From: Lentibacillus amyloliquefaciens
GTDB lineage: Bacteria > Bacillota > Bacilli > Bacillales > Amphibacillaceae
Length of the DNA: 64,000 bases
Assembly: GCF_001307805.1 (NCBI RefSeq)
Contig: NZ_CP013862.1
Coordinates: 248,001-312,000, forward strand
Direction: 5' to 3'
The translations under genes and the position numbers were made by a program. Position 1 is the first letter of the stretch; every line of letters begins with the position of its first letter. Shown here one piece after another: positions 63,888-64,000 of the stretch. Under the pieces are notes generated by a model. It did not search any database. It was not told where the DNA came from and was given only the letters and a program-made list of their open reading frames with translations.

Positions 63888-64000
63888 ATGGATATAATGG
63901 ATGTAGCAACAAACTTGCGGCATATCAGACAAAATATTGAACAAGCCTGTGAAAAAAGTAATCGGAATCCTGAAGATATTACCATAATTGGTGTCACGAA
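63888..64000 (+). CDS. ylmE: YggS/YlmE family PLP-binding protein (3' truncated by window edge)
   Basis: Only the first 37 residues are in the window: MDIMDVATNLRHIRQNIEQA, continuing to EDITIIGVT. This matches the opening of the YggS/YlmE pyridoxal-phosphate homeostasis proteins, which follow ylmD in bacilli. GGGAGAGG lies upstream; an in-frame ATG at 63897 is possible. The PLP lysine (usually shortly after VT, in AVSKT) is outside. Confidence 0.8.
   Translation, partial: MDIMDVATNLRHIRQNIEQACEKSNRNPEDITIIGVT

Overview
The window is about 64 kb of core chromosome from a spore-forming, aerobic Bacillaceae bacterium. Three things support this: gene order very close to the pdh-yla-cta-ylb-dcw-spoIIG region of Bacillus subtilis, several sporulation-only genes (spoVD, spoVE, spoIIGA, sigE, sigG, ylbJ, ylaJ, rsfA), and meso-DAP type MurE. 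Moderate GC, a betaine-type (BCCT) transporter and acidic linkers would suit a halotolerant genus such as Virgibacillus, Lentibacillus or Oceanobacillus, but the genus is inference. No tRNA, rRNA, CRISPR array, prophage or intact insertion sequence was seen.

Layout. 1-3.6 kb: pyruvate dehydrogenase genes pdhB (5'-truncated by the window), pdhC and pdhD. 3.6-9 kb: a structured non-coding block, a BCCT transporter apparently starting at ATT, a lipoprotein polysaccharide deacetylase, an SR1/SR1P dual-function RNA locus with CcpN-like sites, a frameshifted nitronate monooxygenase, and yktA/yktB. 9-13.8 kb: yktC and the yla genes of small, mostly uncharacterised proteins. 13.9-26.2 kb: ftsW (frameshifted), pycA, and the caa3 oxidase genes ctaA (reverse) and ctaB-ctaG. 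26.2-38.4 kb: a DUF420 protein, an AI-2E family transporter and the ylb cluster (ylbA-G, rsmD, coaD, ylbJ, ylbL, ylbM, ylbN, rpmF). Two inverted copies of a MITE-like repeat flank rsmD-coaD. 38.5-42.8 kb: an enoyl-CoA hydratase, rsfA, a GNAT protein, a DUF3397 membrane protein and bshC. 43-59.5 kb: the division and cell-wall cluster mraZ-rsmH-ftsL-pbpB-spoVD-murE-murF-mraY-murD-spoVE-divIB-ftsA-ftsZ. murG, murB and the ylxW/ylxX/sbp genes are missing from their usual places, while murF is present. 59.7-64 kb: spoIIGA-sigE-sigG, ylmC, pgeF and the start of ylmE.

How the genes work together. PDH, pyruvate carboxylase and the caa3 oxidase form the route from pyruvate to respiration, and CtaA/CtaB make the heme A that CtaC-F need. 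The dcw genes carry UDP-MurNAc-tripeptide (MurE) through MurF, MraY and MurD-dependent precursors to the divisome (FtsL, DivIB, PBP2B, FtsA, FtsZ) and its sporulation counterparts (SpoVD with SpoVE). spoIIGA-sigE-sigG then drive compartment-specific sporulation transcription.

No wholly new system was found. The points most worth a second look are: the SR1/CcpN architecture; the MITE pair; a terminator-like hairpin that contains the spoVE ribosome-binding site; a 16-bp perfect inverted repeat over the murD stop codon; the ATT start; three single-base frameshifts, one in ftsW; and missing syntenic genes (typA, phoH, murG, murB).
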